Assembly: GCF_964355755.1 (NCBI RefSeq)
Contig: NC_092672.1
Location: forward strand, 8,556,001-8,620,000
Length of the DNA: 64,000 nucleotides
Direction of reading: 5' to 3'
Source: Antedon mediterranea
Lineage: Eukaryota > Echinodermata > Crinoidea > Comatulida > Antedonidae
A program made the position numbers and the translations under genes. Positions 37,801 through 52,800 of this stretch are shown here, one piece after another (the stretch's first letter is position 1; each line of letters opens with the position of its first letter). The notes beneath the pieces are model-generated. The model worked only from the letters and a program-made list of their open reading frames with translations, searched no databases and had not been told where the DNA came from.

Positions 37801-40800
37801 GGTTAGTAATAACGTTTAGAAATCTAAATAATAAAGATGTAAAGAAAAAAGAATGATCAATGAAGCGAATCGTTGACAAATGCCATGGCAACATGCAGCT
37901 TTCCTTACCTCCTCCTCTAAACGGGAGAGCTTTTCATCATTGATTGTAGGCATCAATGAATCGGAACCTACAGATGATCCCAAGCTAGCCTGTAAAGGAT
38001 AGAACAACAATCATACAAAAAAAACAGACATACAAACAAACAACAGTATCATTTGATCATTTATTATTGCTAAAAAAGTGATCAAACCTCAGTTTGTTCT
38101 ATACTGTACACTGAAAATGAACAAGGACAACAATCACAAAAAAGTTTCAGAGTTAGTTTCCTTTTACAGCACCATTTTGTTAATATTAACGAAATAAACA
38201 TATTAGTCTGTGCAGTACTTATACCACCACCAAAGAAAATAAAACCACCTTTGCTCAGTGAAGTGTATCTCATTTGCATATATTTACACCTGTTAGTAGA
38301 TTGTTGAATATGATTGGATCCAATTTATTATTGAGTTCGGGAGAAATATGATAAAGGTACTGTATCTCATAACTTGATTATCTGTACCTAAGCTATATGA
38401 TTTTTGCACAACAGGAAAATGTTTATTTTAAAACTTAATTTAAAGATATTGCTTTTAAACACATAAAATGATTTACTTGGTTAATAGAGCTGTCAGCACT
38501 CGGTCAAAATAGCTAAATATAAAACAAACTTACTCCTGAATAATTGGATATCTTGGATGAAGCCTGCGAGTACATGGAATCGTTACGATGTACGGATAAC
38601 CCATCAACGGCCTCGTTGGTGTCCTTCAGATCAAACTGCTCATCTACACTTGCTTTGTCGCAGACAACGTACGCGTGCGAGTCGGATTGTAGGGGTATAA
38701 AGTCTTCATTGGTGTGATGAACATCTAACAGAAAAATGACAAGAAATTTATTTTAATCTATTCTTTTAGTATAACAAAACAATACTTAGATAAACTTTTG
38801 GAGATAACCGATAAATTGAATCAACTGGACTTTAACTGCGGCGATTGCACAAGAACCGGTGATTTCAATATGGTATGGTTTTAGACATTGTCACTTGTCA
38901 TCAACTATATAAACAAATTATTATAAACTTAATAAAAAAAAGATGTATATTTGTAAAACCATCACTTTTGCCATTTGTTACAGAATATAGAAGTATAGAA
39001 TTGATAGTGGCAACACTTCATGCCCTTCCTGGATCCATCATCTTTTATCTTAAGTATTTACCTTAATGACTGATAACATACATAAATATATAAACTTCTT
39101 AAATAAAGTTGAATGCATATTTGCCTTTGATATTAATTCATTAAGAGTTCCTTTTAGTATGTAGGAAAACTGATACCAACTAATTAAATTTTGGAGTTCG
39201 AAAGAACAGGTCGTAAAAAATTAAATAAAAAAAAAAAATTCTTCAGATTTAAATGGTGTACATTTTTGTGTATTTTTTATTGATTATTTTTTATTATGTT
39301 GAACTTGAGAAGAGGAAATTAAAAACATTATTTGAGTCATCTGTGCACAGCTGACAGGGATGTTAAATAGATGACTTAATTGCCAGAGAATCACAATGCC
39401 GTAAAACACACCTATAAAAATAAAATAATTATGAAGAAAAATTGCGAGAGACAAGATGACTGGGCTCATAATTAAAAGATTAAATTACATCTTGATTTAA
39501 AGCATCCTTTTCTATCGCATGTGACATCTAATTAAATATGCAAATTGACGGAGCATTTTCTTAGCGATGAATTTGGCTAAACATTGAAATGTACAGTAGC
39601 TCAAGTCAAGTCAAACCGATGACATCATGTATTAATCAGGAACTTTTTTAGAGATCGCAAGTCTATTTTTTTTATTTTTTTTATTCAATTATTTGAATAT
39701 TTATGCAAAAGGCTACTTTTTAGATACACACATAATGTCATTCACAAACACAAAAACAAGACATGTGTGATGTGAATTTGTCATGATATAATGTCCATTT
39801 GGCAGAGTGCAGACTCCAGAGTGGAAATTAATAAATGCTCAAAGTAATCTTCATTCACCTAATATCACTTAACATTTCTAGTGACGAATTGAAGTCTAGT
39901 TTTACTGTTAAAAAAAAGCATTGTTACAATATATACTATAGCTTTCTATATACCTCCGATCTTATCCACTTCAAGAAGGCAGAAGAGTCTGGGGTCTGCA
40001 TTTTTCATACCAAACTTCTTAAGAGCTAAGGCTAGCACTTCATCAACAGGTGTAGACAGCGACACGTTTACCAACTTTCCTTTTGGATTGTGCCCAGCTA
40101 TCCTATACACAATCTGAGGATGAAGGAAATCACTTACTAGACCTATTTAGCAAAAAAACCCTGAGAAATGAGAGGAACATTTTCCTCCTTTCCAAAAGAA
40201 GGGAGAAAGTTTCATGCATTTATCTATATATAAATTTACATAAGGGCAAAATTCGGTAAATCGTGCGTTACTTCTGGAATGTTCACTCGATGGTTAATAG
40301 AAATACTACATCAAGATAAGGCAGCTGTCTACTTCCATAGAATCTTTGAAAGGTATTCGTTTTAGTTTAAGATGGCGTATTTAAAAAATTGTGCACATAT
40401 ACGAGTATCATATAGTATAAGAGATTTAGTGTTAGCTGTGTGTTGTTGTCTTGCGTCGCTAACCACCACAATAAAGTTCACAATGCCTTCTCCTCCTTCC
40501 ATGATTCATTCACAATAACATAGACAGGTCTAACCAATGCAGTACCTTAATTGTGCCTCCTTGCGCTTCTCTCTGCCTGAGTTCAAAATGGTAAGATGTA
40601 GCATTGTTCCAGTTGTTTTGAACCATTAGAGGACATTCATCGTAACCTAGCTCACGGTCAGCAACTGCAATAAAATAATATTTACACTTTATTCAGCTAT
40701 TTAAATAAAATTGTATTCATAAATGTGCATATATATATAAAGAATTGGTTGATAAAGTAGTGGTTTGTTTCCACACCTGTAATAGAGTTATTGCTGTTGG

Positions 40801-43800
40801 ATGCAGGGTGAAATAATTTAAAAATGCATACATTGCAATATATTAAGGAGAATAAGTAGGTAATAAGTAATGCTAATGATATCTATGAGAGCAAAAATAC
40901 TGAATATGACACATAATATAAAAATAATAAATTAATTACTATTGCAATGAATTAATACAAATAAACAAAACAAATTGAAGAATTGATTAAAATACTTTAA
41001 AACATATACAATTATAAAATGTTATTTATTGATAATTTGTCATGAATTTGATTAACAAATTTAATGAATATGTTCTTTATTAAATCATGGAGGCCAATAT
41101 TATATATATAAATAAATTTCATTTAAGAAAATTCATTTTTATAAGGTAACTTTCTGACAATTAAAAATTAATGAAATATACAGAAAAAAAAAATTCTGTC
41201 GTATAGAAATAATGAAAATCATGCATCATAATATAAATAAAAAATGCCAATTGTTATTCAGTTTTTGCATCATGTAAACATGTGTACTTATACAATATGT
41301 CTAATAAATGAGAAAGAAAAAATATTGCACAGTTGTACATTAAAACTGGCAAGAATTATATAACTGTATTATATTGACTTGTATAAATACAAATTATATT
41401 TACCTGAGCAGTCAAATGCTGATTTAAATAGAAGGAATAATGAATATTAAAATAAAACAAAAAGGAAACGTTGAATTAATCATCACTAAACACATGGTGA
41501 AAATACAGAACGTAAATTTAAAATAATAATATTTAAAAAATATTATTAATGATAAACATTTCAAATGTCATGTTTCACAAATGAAATTAATTAAATGAAC
41601 TGAAATAGGGCTATATTTAACATTTATGTTACATATGGAGTAGTAATTTGAGAGGTGAACCCAGGGACTAATGTTTATGCTCAGAGGAAAAGTTCCCAAA
41701 ATTTTCTTTATTTAATATTTAATTCACGAGTGGCAAAAAAAAAAATATTTGACTGACAGCAACTCTTATTTTTAAAACTGCAACATTTGCCTGACTGCCA
41801 ACACTAATTGCTGAAAGCTGTGGCCGTAATAAACTATAGTACTTATTCGTGTACAACGCTTTATCTATATGGTAAAACTTATTTGACCAAAGTGCTTATT
41901 CAACAGCAGCACCCTTTTTTAGAATGCAATGCTTCAAAAAAAGCACTTATTGAACTGCAATTGTAAACTTAGTCATCTGCAGCACTTATTTAATTATAAC
42001 ACTTTTCAATTGTATAACACTCAACGGCAGCACTTGTTCATCAGCAGCACTTATTTAACTGCAGCACTTATTCAATTGTCACACTTATTGAACTACAAAA
42101 CTTACTCATCTGTAGCACTTATTCAACTGTAACACTTATTCAATTGTTACACTCTTACTCAACTGCAACACTTATTAAACTACAGCACTTATTCAATTGT
42201 AACACTTACTCATCTGTAGCACTTACCCAACTGTAACACTTATTAAATTGTAACACTCTTACTCAACTGCAACACTTACTCAACTAAACACTTATTAAAC
42301 TACAGAACTTATTAAATTGTAACACTTACTCATCTGTAGCACTTATTCAACTGCAACACCTATTTAACTATAACTTTGAATTGCTGTTTATATTCAATTG
42401 CAGTTGTTATTAAACTACAACTCTAGTCTTTTTCAACTGCAAAATTTTCAACGCTTATATTATATTATATATTATATATATTATTAAACATAAGTTGTTA
42501 TTTGACTTATTTTGTACTTATTCAACTAAGACTTACGTCTTTCTTTATCAGCACTCGAGATGCACACCTCTACTATGCCATATAATCGTGGATCTTCCAT
42601 TTTATTCAGCTGCTCTAAACAAAGTTTAATGACCTCCAGAGAACTGGTCATATCAATAACTTTAATGGACACACAAGTCGGGCAGCCTAAAAAAGAAAAA
42701 ATATGATTAATATTTAATCATGATATCTCAAAATTGTTTTTTAATATCAATATTATTCAACTAATTGTCCTGTTTTTTCATAATGCCCACGCCCTGTTTG
42801 ATTCAACATTGTTTTTCTTTTGTTTGCCTGATTATTGTTATCAAGTGAAACAGTTGACAAGGAATATTGGTTTAAGTTTATCAGATCAGAAAAAATATTA
42901 CATCTTTCATGGCCTACACATTGAAAGTAAATAAAGACATATGGACATTTCCCACACAGTTTAGTCAGCCAAAAGAACAATGAAAAAAGTTGAGAAAAAA
43001 TAGAGATTTTAAGCGATTGGATAAAGTAAACCCCCAACCCCTCCCATTTCCTACATCTCATGATAAAGATTAGTATCTAAAATGTACAGTGTTTGAATAT
43101 ATGTCCTAAGTATGAGGCTTTATCTATTAATCTCGGAGTAAATTGTAGATAATCTCCAGTAAAAAAAATTCTACTAAAATAAAAAAAAAATGTGTTGTGT
43201 GTATAGGAATGTGGCTGGGCATCTATTTAAGAACAAAAAAATCCATTGGGTTTTATCCAAGGAGGCGTTTATTCAAAGTGGGGTGTTTAGTGAAATAAAT
43301 ATGCAGTAATTTTCTTTATTTTTAATATCAGAAATCTTTAATAAAGAAACAAAGACGGAGGAAGAAAATGAACAAAGCTAGGAAATGTGAGAAATACAAA
43401 TTGATAAATGTACATAAACAAGTCTAGACTTTAAAATGAATACGTTTGATTTGTGCAAGTCATCCACTGGGAAAAAAGTATAGACATTATCATTCCAAGC
43501 CTCCGTACTTTACTACATTTTAAGTGAGAACATTTTAATGATGAATTTCTCAAGTGAATCGATGTTAGGCTATTTCAGTCGTAACGTTTGCGATCTACGT
43601 ACCCGCGTCAATTTAGACACATGGGACGTGTTGTATTATAAACTAGCTGTAAACAGTCTCGTTCTGACCTGTATTTAACGTACTTTATTGTTGAAAAGAA
43701 AACGAAACACTTAACAAGCTATACTTCACTCATCAACAACTTCCTTAAATGATTTCAATTTAGGGAGAAACAACGTTTGATTGGGTACAATCTGTTGAAT

Positions 43801-46800
43801 GCACTTATTGAACATAAATATAATGAAACTAGATACAATGTGTAACATTATAAAACTATGAACCAAGTTAAAACAATTAGTTGTTAATATAACATTCAAC
43901 TTTTAATGATCAATTGTAAAGTTTGACTCCTTAGGTTATGGAAAAACTATTACATAATTGCTCAATATATCAACGTTGTATTTCTAATGGTCATTTGTAA
44001 AGTTAGACTCCTTAGGTTATGGAAAAACTATTACATAATTGCTCAATATATCAACGTTGTATTTCTAATGGTCATTTGTAAAGTTTGACTCCTTAGGTTA
44101 TGGAAAAACTATTACATAATTGCTCTATATATCAACGTGGTATTTCTAATGGTCATTTGTAAAGTTTGACTCCTTAGGTTATGGAAAAACTATTACATAA
44201 TTGCTCTATATATCAACGTGGTATTTCTAATGGTCATTTGTAAAGTTTGACTCCTTAGGTTATGGAAAAACTATTATTATTTGCTTTATATATCAATGTT
44301 GTATTTCTAATGGTCAATTTTTAAATAACTAAAGGAGTCAGACTTAATATGTAGTCTGACTCCTTTGGTTATAGGAAAAACTATTAAAATTAATTGCTAA
44401 ATATCAACGTATTTCAAATGACCAATTACAATTCTGACCCTTAATAAAAAATGGTCAATACTACGTTGATATACATGGGCTATATGTAGCATAGATAAAG
44501 TTTTTGTCTCTCTCTTGCTAACAGACTGACCATTCCTGATGGGTTGTGATAACATAAAAGCTTAAAATAAGGGTTGAAACGTCTGATAGTGCCGACACGG
44601 AGAGGACGCCTACAAATAAAGCATCACCGATGAAAGACTGAAATCAGGGAAGGTTACATTAATTATGCTAGGAACATGTTTTGATAATCCGTAAATCCAG
44701 AATGGGATAAATACGCCATTTATATAGATAATTAATACCTTTTTAAGCCAGACAGAAAACCCCATTTAAAATCTTTTAAGCATACAATTTAAAATGGTCT
44801 ACCTTATGATTTAAAAATAAAATGCTATGACTTAATTATTTAAGTTCACCGTACTTGGTTAAAATAGTCGGTGCTATGAAAAAGTGACGCCAACTGTTCC
44901 ATGAAAGATACAGATTTTTAAAATCCCTAAAGCTTTTTAAAATCTTCATTTAAGCTAATAATTCTATTTTAGAGGATATGGAATATTTATTTTAGTAGTT
45001 CCTAAATTCTTTGAAGACATTTAAAATTCAGATTTAAATCTATGTCTACTAATGAAGCTTAAAGCCCCCTTCCCTACGTTTTTTAGATCTAATTTAAGGT
45101 CACAAACTATATTTAATGTAAAAATAATACTATATGGTCCTATTGCGATAACATTTTTCGTCTTTAAACGGTTAAAAATGTGAAAAATAAGTCAATTCTA
45201 ATAATTATAGCGGCCCGCTATAAATCTCAAAATGCATTGCGCGCAGATTGATATTTTTGTTTTTCACCTGTAATTCGCCCACTTTTCGATCGATCGTGAG
45301 GCCAAAACAAATGGAAGACTCCTAACTTTTCAGCGAAAATACCGGGTTTTCCCCAATTTGTATCAACGGAGTCTGGCAAAAATAGAAAGACAATTAATGC
45401 AGCAACTATACAACGTCAGGCTAGGTATATAGCTAGCGTATGATGTTCGTACGTTACCGATGTTTACCAGCTAGGCATACAAAACTAAGCCTAGCTAGGC
45501 TAGGCCTAAGACCGTCCACGAGAGGTCGATCGCCGTGAGCTACTTAGGTAGTGCATTGTTTCTCACTTTTTATCATAATTTACCATAACTAGATGGCACG
45601 CTCGCTTCGCTCGCGTACCATCTAGGTCGTGCCCACAGATGGTTCTCGAATACACAGTATTTCCAGCGAGAAAAAAATGGAGATTTCAAACAGTGTACGT
45701 ACCGCAGGACTATAATACATATTGTCGTTTACAGAAACGAATAAATATACACAATGATTTATGTAGTCAACCAAAATTAGCACCCTGGGAATTACTTCCG
45801 AGAGAAAAACAAAATGAGTCAAATTTTTTTATTTGGACTCATTTAAACAAACCCAATTTGTGTTTTGTATGTAACATTAAGGGTTGAGGGATGGGGGAAG
45901 AAGATGGGTACAAAGAGGAAACATTTTAAAATATATTCTTATCCACTCAGTAACGAAATATTGTTTTTAATGTTTTATAGGCCTATAAATAATATACCAC
46001 TAAATACAGTAAAACATTTACGATTTAATACGGTACTTTGTTAAAACTCTCACTGTCATAGTCGATTGAAATAGTAAAGTACACCACTACGACGTTTATA
46101 TATTTTTAAATTATTAATTAATACAAACGTTGAGAAGCAACTGTCAGTAATAACATTTATTTATTTGTATATTATATGTTTATAATCTAACAGTAGGGCC
46201 TACCCACACTCACAGTAATAAAGTTTATTTGTATATATTTTTATATTACATCTAACAGTACCAACACTCACAGTAAGAAATTTGTGATTCAAATTGTGAT
46301 CAAAAGTGGTTAATACCTTAACAGTATTGTACAGCATTGCAATACTATTTATGTTTATTCTCCAAGGGGGCCCATAAATCTAAATCTATACCTCTATGGT
46401 TAAACCAAATAATTTGGAATGTTTATTTCTATATTATATGTTTATAATCTAACAGTAGGGCCTACCCACACTCACAGTAATAAAGTTTATTTGTATATAT
46501 TTTTATATTACATCTAACAGTACCAACACTCACAGTAAGAAATTTGCGATTCAAATTGCGATCAAAAGTGGTTAATACCTTAACAGTATTGTACAGCATT
46601 GCAATACTATTTATGTTTATTCTCCAAGGGGGCCCATAAATCTAAATCTATACCTGTATGGTTAAACCAAATAATTTGGAATGTTCCATTCATCACAAAT
46701 CAATACATTTGTAAAAACGTATATTAAATGTATCAAAATAGTATTTTTTAAAGAAAATCGGCCTGTCTTCAACATTATGATGCTGTACTCGAACTGTTCA

Positions 46801-49800
46801 ACCGGTTTTCAGCTATTAAAAACAATTATCGTAGGAGGAGATAGGAAAATGCGAAGCCTCCTCGCATTTTTGTGGCGGGTATTTTTCAAGACGGACATCC
46901 ATTAGACAGTGTATACCACGATCGGAAAACACCCCTATTTGGGGCAAATCGTTGAACCTAAATTCGTTTTAATCGTCAATAACTAATTATCTAACTTAAT
47001 TTAATTAGTAAACAGGGTTACATCAGGTGGTTAAAATCAGTACCGAAAGTACCAACCAACTTTATATACCACCGTGTAAAAATTCTAGAAGTAAGGCGCG
47101 ATTTACCGAATTTTGCCCTTACGTAAATTTATATATAGAAACGTACATTTAAGACAAGGAATGACATGGTTTAATGTTTTTAAAGTGATATATATATATG
47201 TATTATTTTCCAAAAAACGTCCAAAATTGCAGGGAAGGGGTCTTTAAGTGTTCAATAGTAGGAATATTTCCACTCATTAAAAAACTGAATGTTTTATTCA
47301 ACTCGGCACACCTTATATTTTAACAAATTACAGATTATTGGTTTTCATTTTACAAAAATGAAAGTACAAGATTTAAAATTAAAATAGAAAGAATAATACT
47401 AATTATAATTTTTACAGAAATTTTAAGAAAAATATGTAGCTTAAATATATTTTAATAATCTTTCTAACTTGTTTTAAATATCAAAATCTTATAATTTATA
47501 ATGATACTGTACATTTAAAATGCTTGTCAAAAAATAATTGCTAATCCATGGACAGTATTTTACAGTTTTATGATGTAGCCAATTAGATAATTTATTTTAA
47601 TTAATAAAAAAACTTATCTATAAAAATGATAGCTGTCCCGATCTGTATTGTATCAAGCTAATGTATGTATGTATGTGTGAGAGTTTGATTTTGTTTTCAT
47701 TTCATTTATTTTGTGTCCATGCGAAAATACAATACAAAACATGGACAAAAAAAAGAGGAAAAAACACACTACCAAACAGAGATAGGATTCCTATAAAGTG
47801 AACTTATAATCACTATCTAGTAGGTTTCCTCATTGTACTGATTGGATAAAAATCATTTAGAATATAATTTTATAAACATTAAAAATGTATAAAAAATACT
47901 GTATTAAAATATTATTGCAATATAATTCAATTCAATTCAATTTTATTCAATACAATAATGGACGGTTGTAATATAAACTTAAAAGTAAAAAACAAAGCTC
48001 AGGATGACCCAATAAAACCTTACGGTTTATTTCCGTTGGGGGTCCTATAAAAATAAAGGCCATAAATAAATATCGAAATATATTAAAAAAGAAGATTGCT
48101 GGATACTAAATTATTTTTTATTTTTCACCATTGCAGCTTTAAAAATGTTTTGGTATTTTGTGTTTGTTGATTTTTGTTAAAGGATGTACCAAGTGTGCCA
48201 CTGTTTACAATGTGTTTTTAGGCTGATCTACCCTAACTAAGAAACTATTCAACAAAATATTATTAATTTCATTGCAAAAAACTAAAGACTGGTTAAAAAA
48301 AAGAAAACTTAACTAAAGAAGAAAATAAAGTTATCCTTGGTTATTTCAAGACATCCTGTAGCGAACATAATTTAACTTCCATCTACTAAAAGATTATGAA
48401 AATTAACTAATTAGCATAATTGATGAAAAGGAAACATTTCAACAATTCCTTTATTATTAAAATGATAAAAATGTCTTGTATAAAAAAGGAAAAGAAACAG
48501 TTTATCTCCATCTTACAGATGTAATATTATTGAATTCATATTTTTTGAATTAATGAAATTTGAAAATGATTTAGGTCATAAAAAAGAATATTCATAATTC
48601 ATTAAAGAAATCTGCTACTTCATACATTTCTGGTTTTAATTAGTAAAATTATGAATAATTAAACATAAATATTGGTTATGAGTTCCCTGATTGTCGGGTG
48701 AATAAATCTAGGATAAACTGAGAATTAGAAAACTATGGAATGTTATAATGGATCAGGGTAATACAGATTACCGTACTTGTTTTTATAATGACCCATTTAT
48801 TTAAACTTTAAGAATCAATTTCTGCAAAAGATAGAAAAAAGCAGGACTCTTCATTCTACCACTATACCAATCATGTGGAGCTGTAGCTTGATGATAATGT
48901 GCTTGTCTTACAATCCCAGGATCCGGGGTTCAATCCTGACCTAGAGCAAGAGTTTTAACTCACGACTCTTTCAACTCCACTCCCTCAAATGAGACTTAGT
49001 TTATCAGTACGATAAATTATTAAATAGTTTATCCACTATCCATCACTTGTATTTGGCGAGGCACTGGCAGTTTGATATGTATGAAAAAAAAACAACAATA
49101 TCAACCAATCCAATTAAACACATCAGGTGCTTTGATAATTAAATTGCACTACAACCACCCATGGCATTTTCATTGTACAAACTCATTTGACACACATTTC
49201 TCTGTCACTCCTCTATCCAGGGTGTATTTAAAAGGGTAAGTACACAAAGCCGAAAATAACCTACACCCCTTCCTTCACATTTACAATTTTTCTTCATCGT
49301 ACGATAACTGTTTAATGTTATTTTAACATTTAATTAATATCTGTGGAAAACATTAATTCAAATGGCATTCTATACTTATCTAAGGTTTCATAGCGGAAAC
49401 ACTGAAGCCAACTCAGTCTCCAATTGTTAACACATTCTTAAAATGATATGGCTATTGAAATTAATTGGGGGATGATAGCAAGTGATCTGAACCCCATCTT
49501 GACCTTGGTGCGCTACTATCTTTAGGATACAGTATACATGTTGAAAACTAAGTACGTTCTTAGCACCGAAATAGCCTTGTGTAAGACATGCGTTTGATAG
49601 ATATTTTCCCCTTGTTTTACTTTGAAAATGATTTTAACCGAATTTGTTAATCAAAACAGTATGTTTTTTTCATGCTTTTTTTTAATAAACAAATTACTTG
49701 CTGAACCAAACATTTAAATATTTTATTAAATATTAATCTAATAAATCTGTTTAATCTTTATAATAAATATTTAATTCCGAAATATTTTGGGTACCTTAGA

Positions 49801-52800
49801 AACATTATATTAACATGATAATAAAATAAAAATGTTAATGTTTAAAACTTTAAAGATTTTAATTCTAATTCTGTACTATTACTGTAATGAGGATCCTTTG
49901 ACAAACCATTTTGAAACTCGTTTTATTTTTAACTATTATCTATTAAGCTATTAAATATACTAAAGGAACGATAATAATGAAAGCAATTATAATATATGCT
50001 ATATATCTTATTTTTTATTTTATTTTAATTTTATGCACATGCGGCCAAGGATTACCAATAGTACATTAATTACTGTCCTATCAGATAGGTGGTAATCCCG
50101 CTGATACAGGGGATACTTTGTATCACATAAAATTACTCCTAAATGGTGGTATCAGTATCATCAGTGGTACATCCAATTTGTGAATCTTTATGCGGTTGGT
50201 AGATGTTTCAATACATCAAGTACATCTCCTCTAACAGTATTTGAACCAAGAATTATGAGATTGATAGCTAAGGTATAAACCACCCAGCATGCTCTATTAA
50301 GCTATAACATGTTTGTAATCCTAAACCTTTTGCATCTTAAATCCAATTCTAAAAAAAATATTAAACACTATCACAGAGTTAACAAACATTGAAACATCTA
50401 CCATACTACTGTATAAAAAAAGCGGAAGATGTTACAAACTGAATTTATCAAGCTTCCTCATTAAAGATGAAAGCGGTCAGTCTGATGGCCAACACCCTTG
50501 ACCATCAGATGTCAAGAATATTTAATATATATTTTATATATTAAGGATATTAGGTAATAATAATATAACATATAGACTTATAAAAAGGCTGATTTTAATC
50601 TATATTAATTTGGTTTTATTAGATTAGAACAACTGTTATGAATGTTTAAAATAGGTCATGATATTTTTAGTAATAATCATATTAAAATATCAAAACTAAT
50701 TACCTATGTCATGTAAATTTTATAATATTAATTACTATTACAAATTATAATTATTTATTTTATTATGATTTAAACAAACATGATAAATATAAATAGACGA
50801 ATTTGTGTTATGCTTAGTACAAATCAATTATTGCTTTATTAAGATCATTTTTTTTTTTTCATTTTATTTATAGCTCAGTGTAAATGGATGTTACAACATA
50901 ATAACTTAACATATTAGATTAATTATTATTAAATGTGGCAGTATCAGATTAGAATCTGACAAATAATTTAATGAATTACGCATGTAAGGGCGTGTGGCAC
51001 AGTGTGAATAGGCATTGGAATGGGATTTTGCGACCAACCCTCGTCGCACTTCTTGTGTCCTTAGGCAAGACACTTTACTTATGTTTGCCTCTCTCCACCC
51101 AGGTACAATGGTCTGGTAGGTATTGCACTGATAGCTGCATAATCATCAGAGCTGTCCATTTATGTTTCATCCAATGATGCATGGAGAAATAAGTTAGAAC
51201 TTATTTCTCCATGAATGATGTAAAGCTCTTACAAGATTTGAGAATTAGGCGCTATACAAGATTGACATTTATGTGCATAGGACCAATACGCAAGTCCAAT
51301 CTGAAGGACGAGGCAGTTTAGTTAACTTAGTTGTGCATCTCACATAGAGATTATAGATGAATCTCACAAAACATTTTACATGATTTGATTTCCAATATTT
51401 TGTACCTTCTATCAATTGACCTACATTTAATAATTATCACAAACAAACATAAAAAAAAAAAAAATACAAATAATAACTAAATCATCGTCCTTGAATGAAT
51501 AATCTCTAGGGTGAGGGAGGCATTTTTTTGTTTCCCCGGGGGTAGGGTTTGGCATGCTAACGCTTGCCAAGGTAAACACTGAAATTGTCAGTAAAGTTGC
51601 CAAAAACGCTGTTTATTTCCTTACGATAAATATTGTATGTTATATTTGGGAAATTATACATATTAAATAAATTATTTATGAAGTTATTATGTCACTTTTT
51701 TGTGTTTCTAACATGTTTGTCAACCTATAATGGAAATGAGATCGGGAAATATATATATATGTAAGAAATCCTGATTGATAATTTTACTTGTTTATATACT
51801 TATTACATTTTTTAAACCACAATCAAGATTCAAATTTTCCACTCTTAAATTTGTATCTTTGTCTATATATAAAGTATATAGACATCACAAATAGATAGCT
51901 TATGATTGGTCAAATTATATGTGTTGGGCATTATTACACCCAAAGTATTAATGGAAATTATTATAGACATATATTACTAGAAACTAAAGCTTTACATATT
52001 TCACCTGTATTTGATATTCATACTCTTTTCTGATAGTCTGTTAATAGTTTTTGAATTGAAGTTTTTACATAGAAATTAAATAATAATTAAATAGAGAAAA
52101 TTAAGACTCAATGTTCCTTATTGGCTAACAGTGATCACCTGACCACACAACATGTCACATGACGTCAGAAACAACATATGAATGATGCAATAACATAACA
52201 ATATATGATGCATGTCTTCATGCTTTTATAATTATCTTTCTATTATATACTAGTATTTTTATAAAGACAAAAAGAGCCGGAACATCAATGTGGAGAATTT
52301 TATTTTAAACAGCAGGTTTGAATAAAGGAAGGATATATCTAGTTTACGTATATAAGCTCTGTACATTTGGGAACAATGCTTGGATGAAATCCAAGGGTAA
52401 TCTGCGGACATTTCACTCAATTTTATTTTAGAAATTTTGTTTTTAAAATTACCGAATAAATTATACAAGTTCTGAAAACGAATGAATGAAGTATAAAACT
52501 TTCCTTGTTTTTTTTATATAATTATCATTGATCATGGGTTATGTCACAGATTACAATGTCGTCTGCGGCTAACAAATTCAATGTTGGCACGACTATACAA
52601 CTTACTTTAAGAAATAAAAATTACGAATTTAGAAAAAGGTTTAGGAAAGTTCTAAAAAACTACTATTAGTATACAACATAAAGTTAAATTTAATATACTG
52701 AATAAATAATTATAAATAAAGTCTTAGACATTTTTAAAAAACAAAATATACATTTTGTTGGTAAAATGCTTATAAGTATGACATAATATTCCAAAAATAG

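Noticed and set aside
43905-44420. CRISPR-like array
   Set aside because: The units are directly contiguous 81-bp minisatellite copies with no unique spacers, in an animal intron.
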